Shown in pieces: positions 24,564 to 33,620 of a stretch of 64,000 nucleotides of DNA (position 1 is the first letter of the stretch; the number at the start of each line of letters is the position of its first letter). Position numbers and translations under genes: made by a program. The notes under the pieces were generated by a model. The model searched no databases. It saw only the letters and a program-made list of their open reading frames with translations, and was not told the DNA's origin. The stretch lies in assembly GCF_030538595.1 (NCBI RefSeq), contig NZ_JAUNTS010000012.1, forward strand, positions 1-64,000, in the 5' to 3' direction. This DNA is from Kocuria sp. (GTDB lineage Bacteria; Actinomycetota; Actinomycetes; Actinomycetales; Micrococcaceae).

Positions 24564-25582
24564 ATGCAAGCCAACTCAACGAACAGCGGCACCCAGCCTA
24601 GGAGCCAGTCACCAGGTGAAAAGGAATCCAACCACCACGACACCCGCGGCACCAACAAGCCTCACACTGAGTCCCACGCTAACGCGACCCTGACCCCACG
24701 TACCCGTTTGCGGCTGGCAAAACTGATCGTCGAGGACGACTGGGCCTATGCCGCCGCGGCCAAGATGTTCATGGTCGCGCCTCGAACCGCGAAGAAGTGG
24801 GCCGACCGTTACCGCGACGAGGGCCCGGCCGGCATGGCCGACCGCAGCTCACGGCCCAGCACCAGCCCCAACCGCACCTGCCCAGCGATGGTCCGCAAGA
24901 TCGTGCGACTGCGGTGGCGCCACCGTCTGGGACCGGTCCAGATCACCGGCCGACTGGGCATCGCCGCCGCTACGAACACGACCATCCCGGCTCGATGATG
25001 CACATCGACGTGACCAAGTTCGGCAACATCCCCGACGGTGGCGGCTGGCGCTACGTCGGCAAACAGCAGGGGCTACGCAATCGCGCAGCTACAGATACCG
25101 ATCGACGCAAAGACCCGGTGCCCGGCCCCCGTCTGGGCACCGCGTTTGTGCACACCGTCATCGACGACCACTCCCGGGTGGCATACGCCGAGATCCACGC
25201 CGACGAGAAAGCCGCCACGGCCATCGGGGTCCTCGAGCGCGCGGTGGCATGGTTCACCGACCGGGGCGTCACCGGCGAACGAGTGCTCTCCGACAACGGA
25301 TCCGCCTACAGGTCCCACGCCTGGCGTGATGCCTGCACCGACCTGGGAATTGTCCACAAACGCACCCGCCCGTACCGGCCCCAGACCAACGGCAAGATCG
25401 AACGCTTCCACCGCACTCTGGCCGACGGCTGGGCCTACGCCCGGTTCTACGAGAGCACCGATACCCGCAACAAGCGGCTACCGCAGTGGCTTCACTTCTA
25501 CAAGCACCATCGAGCCCACTCCGCCCTCGGAGGCCGGCCACCGGTCACCCGACTGACCAACCTCCCTGGACATCACACCTAG
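24564..25582 (+). pseudogene. IS481-family transposase with internal deletion
   Basis: First part includes the HTH region DDWAYAAAAKMFMVAPRTAK; second part has the rve DDE domain (MMHIDVTKFGNIPDGGG, VLSDNGSAYRSHAWRDAC, RPQTNGKIERFHRTLADGW) and the usual ending LTNLPGHHT. Around 24970 about 80 bases are missing (residues normally between GRLG and RRYEHDHPG), and the frame changes. The transposase is inactive. Confidence 0.8.
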
Positions 25583-25583
25583 C

Positions 25584-26458
25584 TGACCGTTGAGTGCTTC
25601 AGTGGAGTCGGTCCTGGTGCCAGGCCGGTCGAAGAGCACCAGAGAGTCGGCGGCGCGTCACTTCAGCGTCCTTCCAAGCTTGCGGATCTCGACCAACTCG
25701 GCTGGGACCCCGCTGGCGATGGAGTCGATCAAGCACGTCAGCAGCCAGCGGCCCAGTATTTTAGTCGTCGGCACGGTAGGCCCGCGCCAGACGCATGGTA
25801 GATGCCCCAGGTTGCTTCGACCTAGATGTGCTCGTCATGGTTGAACACGGCGGTGAGTCGGTCGGCTTGTTTGTCGGTGAGCAGATCAGCACCGGTCAGC
25901 AGAGTCCGGCGGGCTTGACAGAGCGGGTCCCGGGACGGCCGCGGTGGCCGAGAGTGGCTTGCTGAACCAGCTGGCGACATTTCTCCACCGCGTCCCCTGC
26001 AAGCTTCACCACATGGAAGGGGTCCATCACCGCTGTTGCAGTCGGCTGCTCTTCAGCGGCGGCGGTTTTGAAGCCGGTGAACCCGTCCATCGGCACTGTC
26101 TCGACCCGGTCGCGCCACGTCTTGGGCCTGGCCGCGAGCCAGGTTTTGAACACTTGTTTCGAGCGGCCCTCGATCATGTCCAGCAGCCGCGCTGATGTCT
26201 GGCGCCACACCAAACCGCCCCCGCACCAGCAGCCCCGTCGACCGCCACCCCAACGGCTCATGCGCTAACTCACGAGTCACCGTGTCACGGGGCCTGCCCG
26301 GGCAGCCACATTGGCGGCACCAGTCCTCGGGTGTCACACAGCCTGGCAGTCCAACACAGACCGCTATGCGGGTCTGCTGGCCGGTGACTTCCAGCCCGAG
26401 TTCCTCGAGGTAACAGAAGGTCTTCAGGTCAGGGGAAGTGAAGGTAGCGTTGGACACG
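25584..26458 (-). pseudogene. ISL3 transposase, multiply disrupted
   Basis: Begins at a GTG near 26458 (SNATFTSPDLKTFCYLEELG) with the Cys motif DWCRQCGCPG, then an internal deletion and frame changes, then DMIEGRSKQVFKTWLAARPK and MDPFHVVKLAGDAVEKCRQL, then a stop within HDEHI*VEATWGIYH, and ends at EALNGQL where IS481 begins. Its own C-terminus is now at 22263-22371. Inactive. Confidence 0.75.
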
Positions 26459-26567
26459 TCGACGTCTTCCGGATGGGCCGTGTAGGAACTTCCGTCCTCA
26501 GGGGAACCTCGACCCATTCCAAGCCACCGCCGACCAAACCCCGACTACACTCTCAATTGCGACACTC

Positions 26568-27640
26568 CTACAGTTCGCCGTCAAGCTGTGAGCGTTTCCT
26601 GTCGAGGATGGAGTATGTGAACGATGAGGGGTAGAGCTGCCGAACGAGGTAACGCTTGAGGCGGCGGATGATCTCCATCTTCTTCTTGCATTCGGTGGTT
26701 TGCGCGGCGTAGTCGCGGGTCTCTTGGTCGTAGCGTAGGTGCACGATGAGGACGTGGTAGAGCGCAGAGTTCGCTTGCCGATCACCGGCGCGATTCAATC
26801 GGTGGCGGTTCGTTTTTCCGGACCAGGCGGGGATCCGGCAGGACCCGGTGATTGCTGCGAACGCGGCTTCGGAGCGCAATTGTTCGGGGTTGTCGCCGGC
26901 GGTGATCAGCAGTTGGGCGGCGGTGTCGCGTCCGATGCCGAACACGCCCATCAGTGAGGGAGCATGGTCCTCCAATAGCCGCTGCATATGCCCGGCGAGA
27001 TCTTCGATCTGCTCGGTAGGTGTCTGTCAGCTCCGAGCCAGCAGACGCAAGCTGTATGCCGTCGCTTCGTCCGCAGTCACGGGTGCTGTGGTGGGCCGTG
27101 TCTCGGCTAACACGGCGATCACCTTCGTGTTTGACACTCCCCCGTACCGTGCACGCAGTTGCTCGGTACGGTGACGAGCATGCCCTTGATCTGAGTGATC
27201 ATCGCCGCCCTGGCCGATAATGCCGAGGACCTGGACGTGCGGAGCAGCCGCAGTGACTCGACGAAGACCCTCGCCGCCCTTTGGCGCTGCGGTAGCACGT
27301 CCGGAAGGCGCCGCCTCAGCGGCCGAGTAGGCATCGAAGAATCGGGCTTGCCCCGAAGTCTGCGATCGAACCGGTTGACCTCGACCACCGCTATTCCCCC
27401 GTCCCGGACGACGCGTGTCACCCCTGCCCCATATGAGCCGGTGCACTCGATTCCCACGCATACCAGCCCGTTCCACGACCCCAGGAAACTGCAACACCGC
27501 CCGATAGCCAGCTGCCGTGGTTGGCACCTGGACGTCTGTGAGACGGCGATCTGCCGTGTCGATCATCGCGATGTGATGGGTGGCGGCGTGTGTGTTGATC
27601 CCGCCGTAAACCTCGATTTGTTTGTTGTTGACCGTGGAAC
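26568..27640 (-). pseudogene. IS110-family transposase, frameshifted
   Basis: N-terminal part (near 27640-27480) reads EVYGGINTHAATHHIAMIDT; middle part (27119-27457) reads MGIECTGSYGAGVTRVVRDG; C-terminal part (26568-26987) reads MGVFGIGRDTAAQLLITAGD and AFAAITGSCRIPAWSGKTNR. The three pieces are in different frames, so the gene is dead. It belongs to a different IS110 lineage from the intact copy at 23339. Confidence 0.75.
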
Positions 27641-28364
27641 TGCGCCCTTCTGTGTTGATGGGTGTGCGGTCCGGCAGGACGTCAGTCAGGTCACTATCGG
27701 GGACTGGCCAGACTCCTATCAGGATATGGCGGCCCGCAGGGCTGCATTTCAAGAAAGTGAGCCGAGCTGACTGACACGTCGCAGACAGGGCAGCAACCAA
27801 GCGGTGGCGCCGGAAGAGCCGTGGGTCAGACCCGCCCACCAGACCATCGTGTGCCCGCTGGGTCGGAGCAGCCACATCCTTCAAAGAGTCAGACCATTCG
27901 ATCCACAAGATCCATAGTGAAGAGCCGAAAAGGCCCGTTGGCTACAGCCATCGATGACGTCGGTCACAGCCATAAGCTGCGCTCGCCTCGCCAGCGGCTG
28001 CTGGCGGCCTACAAGGCCACGCTTAGGCCTGCCTAGATCACCGAGACCCACCAGGAGCTGACCTGACTCGCGGGCTGCAAGGCCCGGCGCTTGGAGCAGT
28101 CGATCATCTGGAAAGCTCCCGACCCCGCCGGCCTCAAAACCCGCGCTGCCTAGCCACTGGTTTCCCAGGGAAAAGTATGTGTGATACCACGTTGACATGG
28201 TCGCGGATGGAGACGCCGTACGCCTGGGGTGTCGGTATGAATAACTACGACTTAGGGGACGTTGCGCCTCGGAGCAATGGTGCTGCGCCAACAGCGATGG
28301 TAGAGTGCGAATGGTTAGGTTCCTGGGAGAAAATGCGGTAAATGAAGGGCTGGAGGCGCAGGTG
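27641..28364. other. IS110 flank and unidentified degenerate sequence
   Basis: The first part is probably the non-coding end of the preceding IS110 copy. Around 27914-28150 the plus strand has a broken coding-like frame (GPLATAIDDVGHSHKL, two in-frame stops, then RRLEQSIIWKAPDPAGLKT) that I do not recognise. The remainder up to 28364 should contain the promoter of the rightward operon. A TTGACA occurs at 28192-28197 but no -10 at the right distance, so the original promoter may have been lost. Confidence 0.4.
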
Positions 28365-29732
28365 ATGAAGGTATTGTTTACATCTTTCGGAGCAAGCACA
28401 CATTTGAGCCTGCTCATGCCATTGGCGCACGCATTTACGCATGCTGGGCATCGGGTTTGTATTGCTAGTCACGCCGATGCGGTGCCTTTTCTCCAAAGGG
28501 CAGGACTTCCCTACGTAATCGTCTCCCCGAAATGGGATAAGAGCGCACTGGAGCAGACGGCAGGCGAGTATTCGCAGGGGCCGCGAGTGCCACCCGAGAT
28601 TGAGACGAGCGCACCGGGCCGATCCTTTATAGATTTCGATGATTCTGAGACCTCGGGGCAGATCGCCGCTAAGCTTGCGGTCCTCGCTTTCTTCGTCTCA
28701 GGTTATATGACGGATGACGCGTTCACGGCGCGGATTTGCGACTTCGCGCGGAGCTGGGATGCAGACTTGGTCGTGTGGGACTCGTTGACCTACGCGGGCT
28801 CTGTTGCGGCTGAGATCGCCGGCGCGACGAGCGTTCGAAGTCTTTTTGGCATCGATCAAGCCTCGAGTCTTCGGCGTCGGTACCAGGAACTTGGTGGGTC
28901 GGGAGACCCTCTGTCGAGTTGGTTGGCCGGGCAGGTGAAGCACCATGGCGGGCGGGTGCTCGATTTAGCGACCGAATCGGACAGGCTCGCATACGGGGAT
29001 CTCACCGTGAACCCGATGCCGGATGGAGTTCATACACCCCCCGATCACGCGAGGATCGATATCGCTAACCCAGGATTCTTCTCCAGTCCCATGCCGAGTG
29101 GCTCCTGGCTGGAGTCAAGGCATAAGGGCGGGCGACCTCGTGTCTGCGTCACCATAGGTCTGTCATCTCGAGAGCATAACCTGAAGATCCCCCCGATTGG
29201 GGTGCTTATGGACGCGCTGCGGGATCTCGACCTCGATGTCTTAGTAACACTCAATGAGGCTGAAGCGCGTAAGGCAGGGTTTTTCCGTGAAGGCTTCTCG
29301 TACACGGAAACGGTGAGCTTCGATGGACTGTTTCCTAGTATTGATCTTGTCATTCATCATTTCGGAACTGGGACATTACTCGCGGCGTACCGCAGCGGGG
29401 TACCACAGATACATTTCGAAGCGCCCGTAGATTACTGGGGTGAGCGTCTCCTCTCTCGTCGACTGCATCAGACCGGCCACGTATGGACGATCGATCACGG
29501 TGCTCTGTCACGGGAGGAGATGAGGGACCTAATCGTGGCCGCGCTCGCGGATCGTTCGGCTCGGGAGCGGGCTTTTGCTAGCCGTGATTCCTACATGGCG
29601 CGTCGATCTCCTTCGGTGGCCGTTCGCGACATCGTCGCCTTCGTTGAGTCGGGCGAACTAATAACGGGGTCCGCTGGGTGGGGCGCTGCGGACGACCCGA
29701 CCCAGGTGCGGCTCGGGGAGGAAACACTATGA
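28365..29732 (+). CDS. TDP-sugar glycosyltransferase 2 (GT1, EryCIII-like)
   Basis: A 455-residue GT-B fold protein. ATG 28365 (MKVLFTSFGASTHLSLLMPL) was chosen because GGAGG lies eight bases ahead; earlier in-frame starts lack one. The C-terminal sugar-binding region reads VIHHFGTGTLLAAYRSGVPQ and EAPVDYWGERLL, again a degenerate form of the HHGG...DQ motif. It is only distantly like glycosyltransferase 1 of the leftward operon, so it may attach a second sugar, use another acceptor, or act as a pair with it. It overlaps the next gene by four bases. First gene of the rightward operon. Confidence 0.8.
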   Translation: MKVLFTSFGASTHLSLLMPLAHAFTHAGHRVCIASHADAVPFLQRAGLPYVIVSPKWDKSALEQTAGEYSQGPRVPPEIETSAPGRSFIDFDDSETSGQIAAKLAVLAFFVSGYMTDDAFTARICDFARSWDADLVVWDSLTYAGSVAAEIAGATSVRSLFGIDQASSLRRRYQELGGSGDPLSSWLAGQVKHHGGRVLDLATESDRLAYGDLTVNPMPDGVHTPPDHARIDIANPGFFSSPMPSGSWLESRHKGGRPRVCVTIGLSSREHNLKIPPIGVLMDALRDLDLDVLVTLNEAEARKAGFFREGFSYTETVSFDGLFPSIDLVIHHFGTGTLLAAYRSGVPQIHFEAPVDYWGERLLSRRLHQTGHVWTIDHGALSREEMRDLIVAALADRSARERAFASRDSYMARRSPSVAVRDIVAFVESGELITGSAGWGAADDPTQVRLGEETL

Positions 29733-30298
29733 CTAGTGACGATTATGGCGTTCGAGGAAGTAAATCGTCCGTGACCGCCGATGTCACGGGAGGGTCTGTG
29801 ATCGGTGGCGGGGTGCTCGTACCTCGTGAACCTGCACTGCGTGTGGAGCGACGAGTGATCGCCCGATGGATGATTGGCGCGCTCCTCCGCTGGGGGCTCG
29901 TCTTCGCCGTGCTTGCAGGAGTTGCCGCGTTCTGGAATCCGTCTCGAGTGTGGCTGGCAGCGCCGATGCTCGTGATTGCCGCCCTCTTGCTGGTTACTTG
30001 CCTAATCGAGCCATTCTGGCGATATCACGTCCATCGGTGGGAGATTGGTGACAACGCTACCTACACCGTGACTGGGTGGCTCCGCGTTGAGTGGCGAGCC
30101 TCTCCAATCTCCCGGATTCAGACAGTGGACGCTATTCGTGGTCCTATTGACCAGATGCTGGGCCTGTCGACGCTTCGAATTACGACGGCGTCCTCCTACG
30201 GGGCTGTCAACGTTGTTGGGCTTGACGAGAAGACTGCTCGTGAGGCGGCAGAGCGGCTTGCGAGCCTCGCCGAAGTGACTCCAGGAGACGCGACGTGA
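29729..30298 (+). CDS. PH-domain membrane protein (YdbS-like)
   Basis: A 189-residue protein: a hydrophilic N-terminus, two membrane segments (about residues 48-70 and 73-95) and a bPH_2 domain (PF03703) starting after YHVHRWEIGD, with VEWRASPISRIQTVDAIRGP and LGLSTLRITTASSYG. In Bacillus subtilis the YdbS/YdbT pair of this family protects against antimicrobials made by related bacilli. It sits four bases inside the end of glycosyltransferase 2 and overlaps the larger PH protein by GTGA. A self-resistance role in this cluster is inference from family and context. Confidence 0.75.
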   Translation: MTSDDYGVRGSKSSVTADVTGGSVIGGGVLVPREPALRVERRVIARWMIGALLRWGLVFAVLAGVAAFWNPSRVWLAAPMLVIAALLLVTCLIEPFWRYHVHRWEIGDNATYTVTGWLRVEWRASPISRIQTVDAIRGPIDQMLGLSTLRITTASSYGAVNVVGLDEKTAREAAERLASLAEVTPGDAT

Positions 30299-31935
30299 AG
30301 GAGAGCGCGGTGGAACATCGCGGCGTTGTCACACGGGATCAAGTCGAGTGGCAACGCCTGAGCCGGCGGGTTATTTGGATCGACGTCGTTGTTGGTTTTA
30401 TCTTTGCGATCCCGGGATTTATAGCCCTCACCGCTGAGCCTTCGACCGGTGCATTTTGGATGTTGTCATTGATGGCAGCGCTCGGGCTCCTGGCGGCGGT
30501 AGGTGACGCAATCCGGTGGGCGACCACGCGATACCGAGTGACAGAAACAGAAGTTCAGCGCCGAAGCGGCCTATTCGTACGGCGCTCGCGTAGCGTTCAA
30601 AGGGACCGAATCCGTAGCGTTGACACGTACGCTCGTTTGCGGCATCGCCTCGGCAGGATGCGGGTCGTTACGGTCGGAGCGGGACAGCAGGCGACTGCAG
30701 GCGAGGCTGCGTTTGAGCTAAACGCGTTATCGCGAGCCGATGCCTTACGGTTAAGGCAGGAGTTGCTACGGCCCGTCGAATTTCGTCGAGATGTACCCGA
30801 AGCCCGCGAGTCTTCCATGTCGGAAGACGTGGTGTCTGGGGAGAGTCCCGTTTGCGATAATCCGGACCAACTTGGAAGGGAGTCCGGTCCCAGCGGCTTT
30901 GCCGACGTCGATCGTGAGCATGAGGACATATTGGAGACTTTCCGGTGGCACTGGGTGCTCTACAATATGTTCAGCTTTTGGACTGTTGTTATGACGGCCG
31001 GAGTCCTGTGGATCGGATATGGGATCCTGTCCACCTTTGGACTGGACTTGTTCGGCATGGCGGTTGATGTTATTAGCAAGAGCGGTCGGCACCCGTTAGT
31101 GCTCACCGTGGCCGGGCTCGCGGTAGCGATGGTGCTGGGTTCTTTATTCCTCGCTATCAGTTTCATCTTGGAGAATGGGAACTTTCGGCTGGCCCGAGTG
31201 CAGGATGGTGGTCCACCACATCTGAGGACCCAACGTGGTCTGCTGAGCACACGTGAAGTTAACCGAGATGAGACGCGTATGCGCGGCATCTCCATTGACG
31301 AACCGTTGATGTTCCGGTGGATGGGCATGGCGGATACACACGTACTGACCACGGGCCTCAGTCTGGACTCCTTCACCGAGGCGACGGCGCTAGTTCCTCG
31401 GGGGCCGATTTCTGTGGCCCGCCGGGTCGCCCGTGAGGTCGTCGGTGATGCCATAGACGCTAGCCTCCGGCTTGCTCGCCACCCGCGCGCGGCTCTGTTG
31501 CGTCGCCTGAATTGGGCGACACTTATCGTGATTGGCGTCATAGCCTCGCTACTTGTTCCCGTGATTAGTGGGGTGCTCCCGTTGTGGACTATCTGGGCTG
31601 CTGTGGCTTTGTGGCCGGTGACGCTGATTGGTGCAGTAATCGCCTACCGCGCACTCGGATACCGCGTGTACGGAGACTATGTAATCGCGCGATCTGGGCT
31701 CGCGAGCCGCTCCACGGCTGTTCTGAGACGTGATTCGATTAGTACTGTGGCTGTTCGCCAATCACTTCTTCAGCGCTGGTTGGGGCTCAGTACGGTGTCG
31801 TTTATGACCGCTGCGGGCTGGGGAGAATACGACGTTGAAGATATCGATGCCGCGGAGGCCTTCACACTTGCGGATGAGGCTGCACCGGGCGTCATGACTC
31901 CTTTCCTGGAGCGAAGCAATGCAGCACGGACGTGA
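30295..31935 (+). CDS. Multi-PH-domain membrane protein (YdbT-like)
   Basis: A 546-residue protein starting at GTG 30295. It carries three bPH_2 regions, each following a pair of membrane segments: TRYRVTETEVQRRSGLFVRR (about residues 77-100), a middle one near NFRLARVQDGGPPHLRTQRG, and YRVYGDYVIARSGLASRSTA near the end. This is the size and layout of B. subtilis YdbT. It overlaps the YdbS-like gene and the following methyltransferase gene, so all are co-expressed. Probably a membrane partner of the previous protein in self-protection. Confidence 0.75.
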   Translation: MKESAVEHRGVVTRDQVEWQRLSRRVIWIDVVVGFIFAIPGFIALTAEPSTGAFWMLSLMAALGLLAAVGDAIRWATTRYRVTETEVQRRSGLFVRRSRSVQRDRIRSVDTYARLRHRLGRMRVVTVGAGQQATAGEAAFELNALSRADALRLRQELLRPVEFRRDVPEARESSMSEDVVSGESPVCDNPDQLGRESGPSGFADVDREHEDILETFRWHWVLYNMFSFWTVVMTAGVLWIGYGILSTFGLDLFGMAVDVISKSGRHPLVLTVAGLAVAMVLGSLFLAISFILENGNFRLARVQDGGPPHLRTQRGLLSTREVNRDETRMRGISIDEPLMFRWMGMADTHVLTTGLSLDSFTEATALVPRGPISVARRVAREVVGDAIDASLRLARHPRAALLRRLNWATLIVIGVIASLLVPVISGVLPLWTIWAAVALWPVTLIGAVIAYRALGYRVYGDYVIARSGLASRSTAVLRRDSISTVAVRQSLLQRWLGLSTVSFMTAAGWGEYDVEDIDAAEAFTLADEAAPGVMTPFLERSNAART

Positions 31936-32689
31936 TAGGCCTGGGCGTCCTCACTCATGGTGGATAAAACGAATTTCACCAGAATTGGCGGCCCGCGACA
32001 GGTACGAGCAGCGTAACTCTGCGGCATTCGTTCAAGCAGCCTTCAAGGATATTCAGTGCCGAGTAGATGTCGGCTTGGCCTCAACTGTTGTGGACATTGG
32101 TTGCGGCGAGGGAGGGCTGTTGCGCCAGCTTCGCCAGGTTGGATGGGGTAGTCGACATGTGGGTATCGACCCCAACGCGCCAACTGCCCCAAGCAACGGT
32201 GTGGAGTTCATCGTCGCCTATGCGGATGATGTGGTTGACTGGTTGGCGGAGATCACTGACGATGTCACCGTGCTTTCCACTCTCAGCCTCGGCCTCTGGC
32301 CCGATCCTGCCCACACCCTAGTTGCGATCATGGGTGCTGGGCCCAACGTGAAAGGTCTTTTCATTTCTGACTTAGTACGCCCGATGAGTCAGGCTGCTAT
32401 AGATACATGGCTGTCATTTGCTCATGACCCAATCGAGCGCGAATATCTTGAGGATCAAGCTGAGATTCTCTTGACACCTAAGCGCTGGGTGCAGCTAGTA
32501 TCAAGTTTACGATCGACCTACTCGGATCTAGAAGTTCAGTTGACCTCATTTGATGTACGTATGGCTGGTGTTCAGGCTCGTAGTTGGGACCCTATGCATA
32601 CTGAGGATATGGCTGATTTTCTCAGCAATGTAGGTGTACCGACAGGGTTGACGGTCTATTTTTCGCGACTCGACAAAAATTGCTCGTAA
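31919..32689 (+). CDS. SAM-dependent methyltransferase of unknown target
   Basis: A 256-residue class I methyltransferase. Motif I is VVDIGCGEGGLLRQL (about residues 57-71), followed by the acidic end of beta-2, HVGIDPNA. The rest is not close to any family I can name. It overlaps the PH protein gene by 17 bases and belongs to the rightward operon. It could methylate the sugar, the peptide N-terminus or a side chain. Base composition is noticeably less GC-rich than the chromosomal genes. Confidence 0.7.
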   Translation: MQHGRDRPGRPHSWWIKRISPELAARDRYEQRNSAAFVQAAFKDIQCRVDVGLASTVVDIGCGEGGLLRQLRQVGWGSRHVGIDPNAPTAPSNGVEFIVAYADDVVDWLAEITDDVTVLSTLSLGLWPDPAHTLVAIMGAGPNVKGLFISDLVRPMSQAAIDTWLSFAHDPIEREYLEDQAEILLTPKRWVQLVSSLRSTYSDLEVQLTSFDVRMAGVQARSWDPMHTEDMADFLSNVGVPTGLTVYFSRLDKNCS

Positions 32690-32744
32690 ACGGGTAAGAT
32701 TAACAGGCCCTTGCTGGCGCTGTCAGAGGGAAAGGCACAAGATC

Positions 32745-33473
32745 ATGGTCTCATATTCCGGTGATTTCGTCTGGTTGTATGACTTCATACATATGGCGCG
32801 AGGGAAAAATTACAACCGCGAAGCAGCAGAGGTACTCGGGGCAGTCGAGAGCGGGTGGTCTCCTCGGTCGATTTTAGATGTTGCCTGTGGGACTGGGCAC
32901 CACTTAGCGGCGATGCAGGGCCAGGCGGGACTCGTCAGTTCGGATGTCGTTGGCATTGACTTGTCCGTTGATATGTGCAACAAAGCTCGGGCACTCCACG
33001 AGGGTATTGAGTTCCAGTGTGAGGACATGCGAAGTCTAAGGCTCGAAAGGTCGTTTGACCTCGTTACGTGCCTGTTCAGCTCAATCGGACACATGGAGAC
33101 GACGTCCGAGCTCATCGAAGCCATGACTACACTCGGTCGTCATGTGGCACCCGGCGGGTTCTGCGTGGTTGACCCGTGGTGGTCTCCTGAAAATTTCATT
33201 GACGGATACATAGACTCCTTTACTGGCACCTATGAGAACTTTACCGTAACCCGTGTCTCTCATTCCTCGCGTAGAGGACGCCGGGCAGTGGTAGCAGTAG
33301 ACTATCTCGTCACCTCGCCAACGAGCGGGACGCGGCATTTGAACGAGAGACACGAGATTTCCCTATTTACCCAGGATGAGTACGTATCGTCGTTCGAAGC
33401 GGCTGGCATGACAGTTCTCTACCATCCTGAGGCCCTGTCGCCTCGGGGCCTTTACGTTGGAACCCGCCGTTAA
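32745..33473 (+). CDS. TDP-3-amino-3,6-dideoxyhexose N,N-dimethyltransferase (TylM1/DesVI-like)
   Basis: A 242-residue class I methyltransferase. The N-terminal YDFIHMARGKNY, motif I ILDVACGTGHHL (residues 43-54) and CLFSSIGHMET match the pattern of TylM1 and DesVI, which doubly methylate the 3-amino group of TDP-3-amino-3,6-dideoxyglucose to make TDP-mycaminose or TDP-desosamine. Length is normal for that family. The ketoisomerase and aminotransferase that make its substrate are in the leftward operon. Last gene of the rightward operon, with a 55-base gap before it and a 46-base palindrome after it. Confidence 0.8.
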   Translation: MVSYSGDFVWLYDFIHMARGKNYNREAAEVLGAVESGWSPRSILDVACGTGHHLAAMQGQAGLVSSDVVGIDLSVDMCNKARALHEGIEFQCEDMRSLRLERSFDLVTCLFSSIGHMETTSELIEAMTTLGRHVAPGGFCVVDPWWSPENFIDGYIDSFTGTYENFTVTRVSHSSRRGRRAVVAVDYLVTSPTSGTRHLNERHEISLFTQDEYVSSFEAAGMTVLYHPEALSPRGLYVGTRR

Positions 33474-33533
33474 GTGAACGCTTAGGAGCTGCGCCAAGGG
33501 AAATATTCAGTGGTTACGATTGATGTAAAGTAC

Positions 33534-33579
33534 GACGATGGGGTTTCCTGCAACAGCTGTTGCAGGAAACCCCATCGTC
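33534..33579. terminator. Perfect 46-base palindrome between convergent genes
   Basis: Two 23-base arms meet without a spacer (33534-33556 and 33557-33579); the centre reads CAACAGCTGTTG and the outer ends are GACGATGGGG and CCCCATCGTC. It lies between the dimethyltransferase gene and the convergent precursor gene, the normal place for a bidirectional terminator. No T-run follows on either strand and the arms have no loop, which is atypical. Confidence 0.6.
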
Positions 33580-33620
33580 TCGGCAGCGTTACTATAATCG
33601 CTGCCGCAAGGGATCGTTCC

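Larger units (their letters stand above)
22377..25578 (+). mobile_element. IS481-type element with nested ISL3 and IS110 insertions
   Basis: Left end TGTGATGTCCAGAGAGGTTG at 22377 and right end ...CTCCCTGGACATCACA at 25577; a 5-base CTAGC repeat flanks it. A second left end (TGTGATGTCCAGGGAAGTTG) occurs at 23210. Between the two left ends sits an ISL3 copy (22436-23208), and between the second left end and the IS481 transposase sits a complete IS110 gene. The simplest account is repeated insertion of ISL3 and IS481 into one another followed by recombination between IS481 copies. The element is decayed. Confidence 0.65.
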
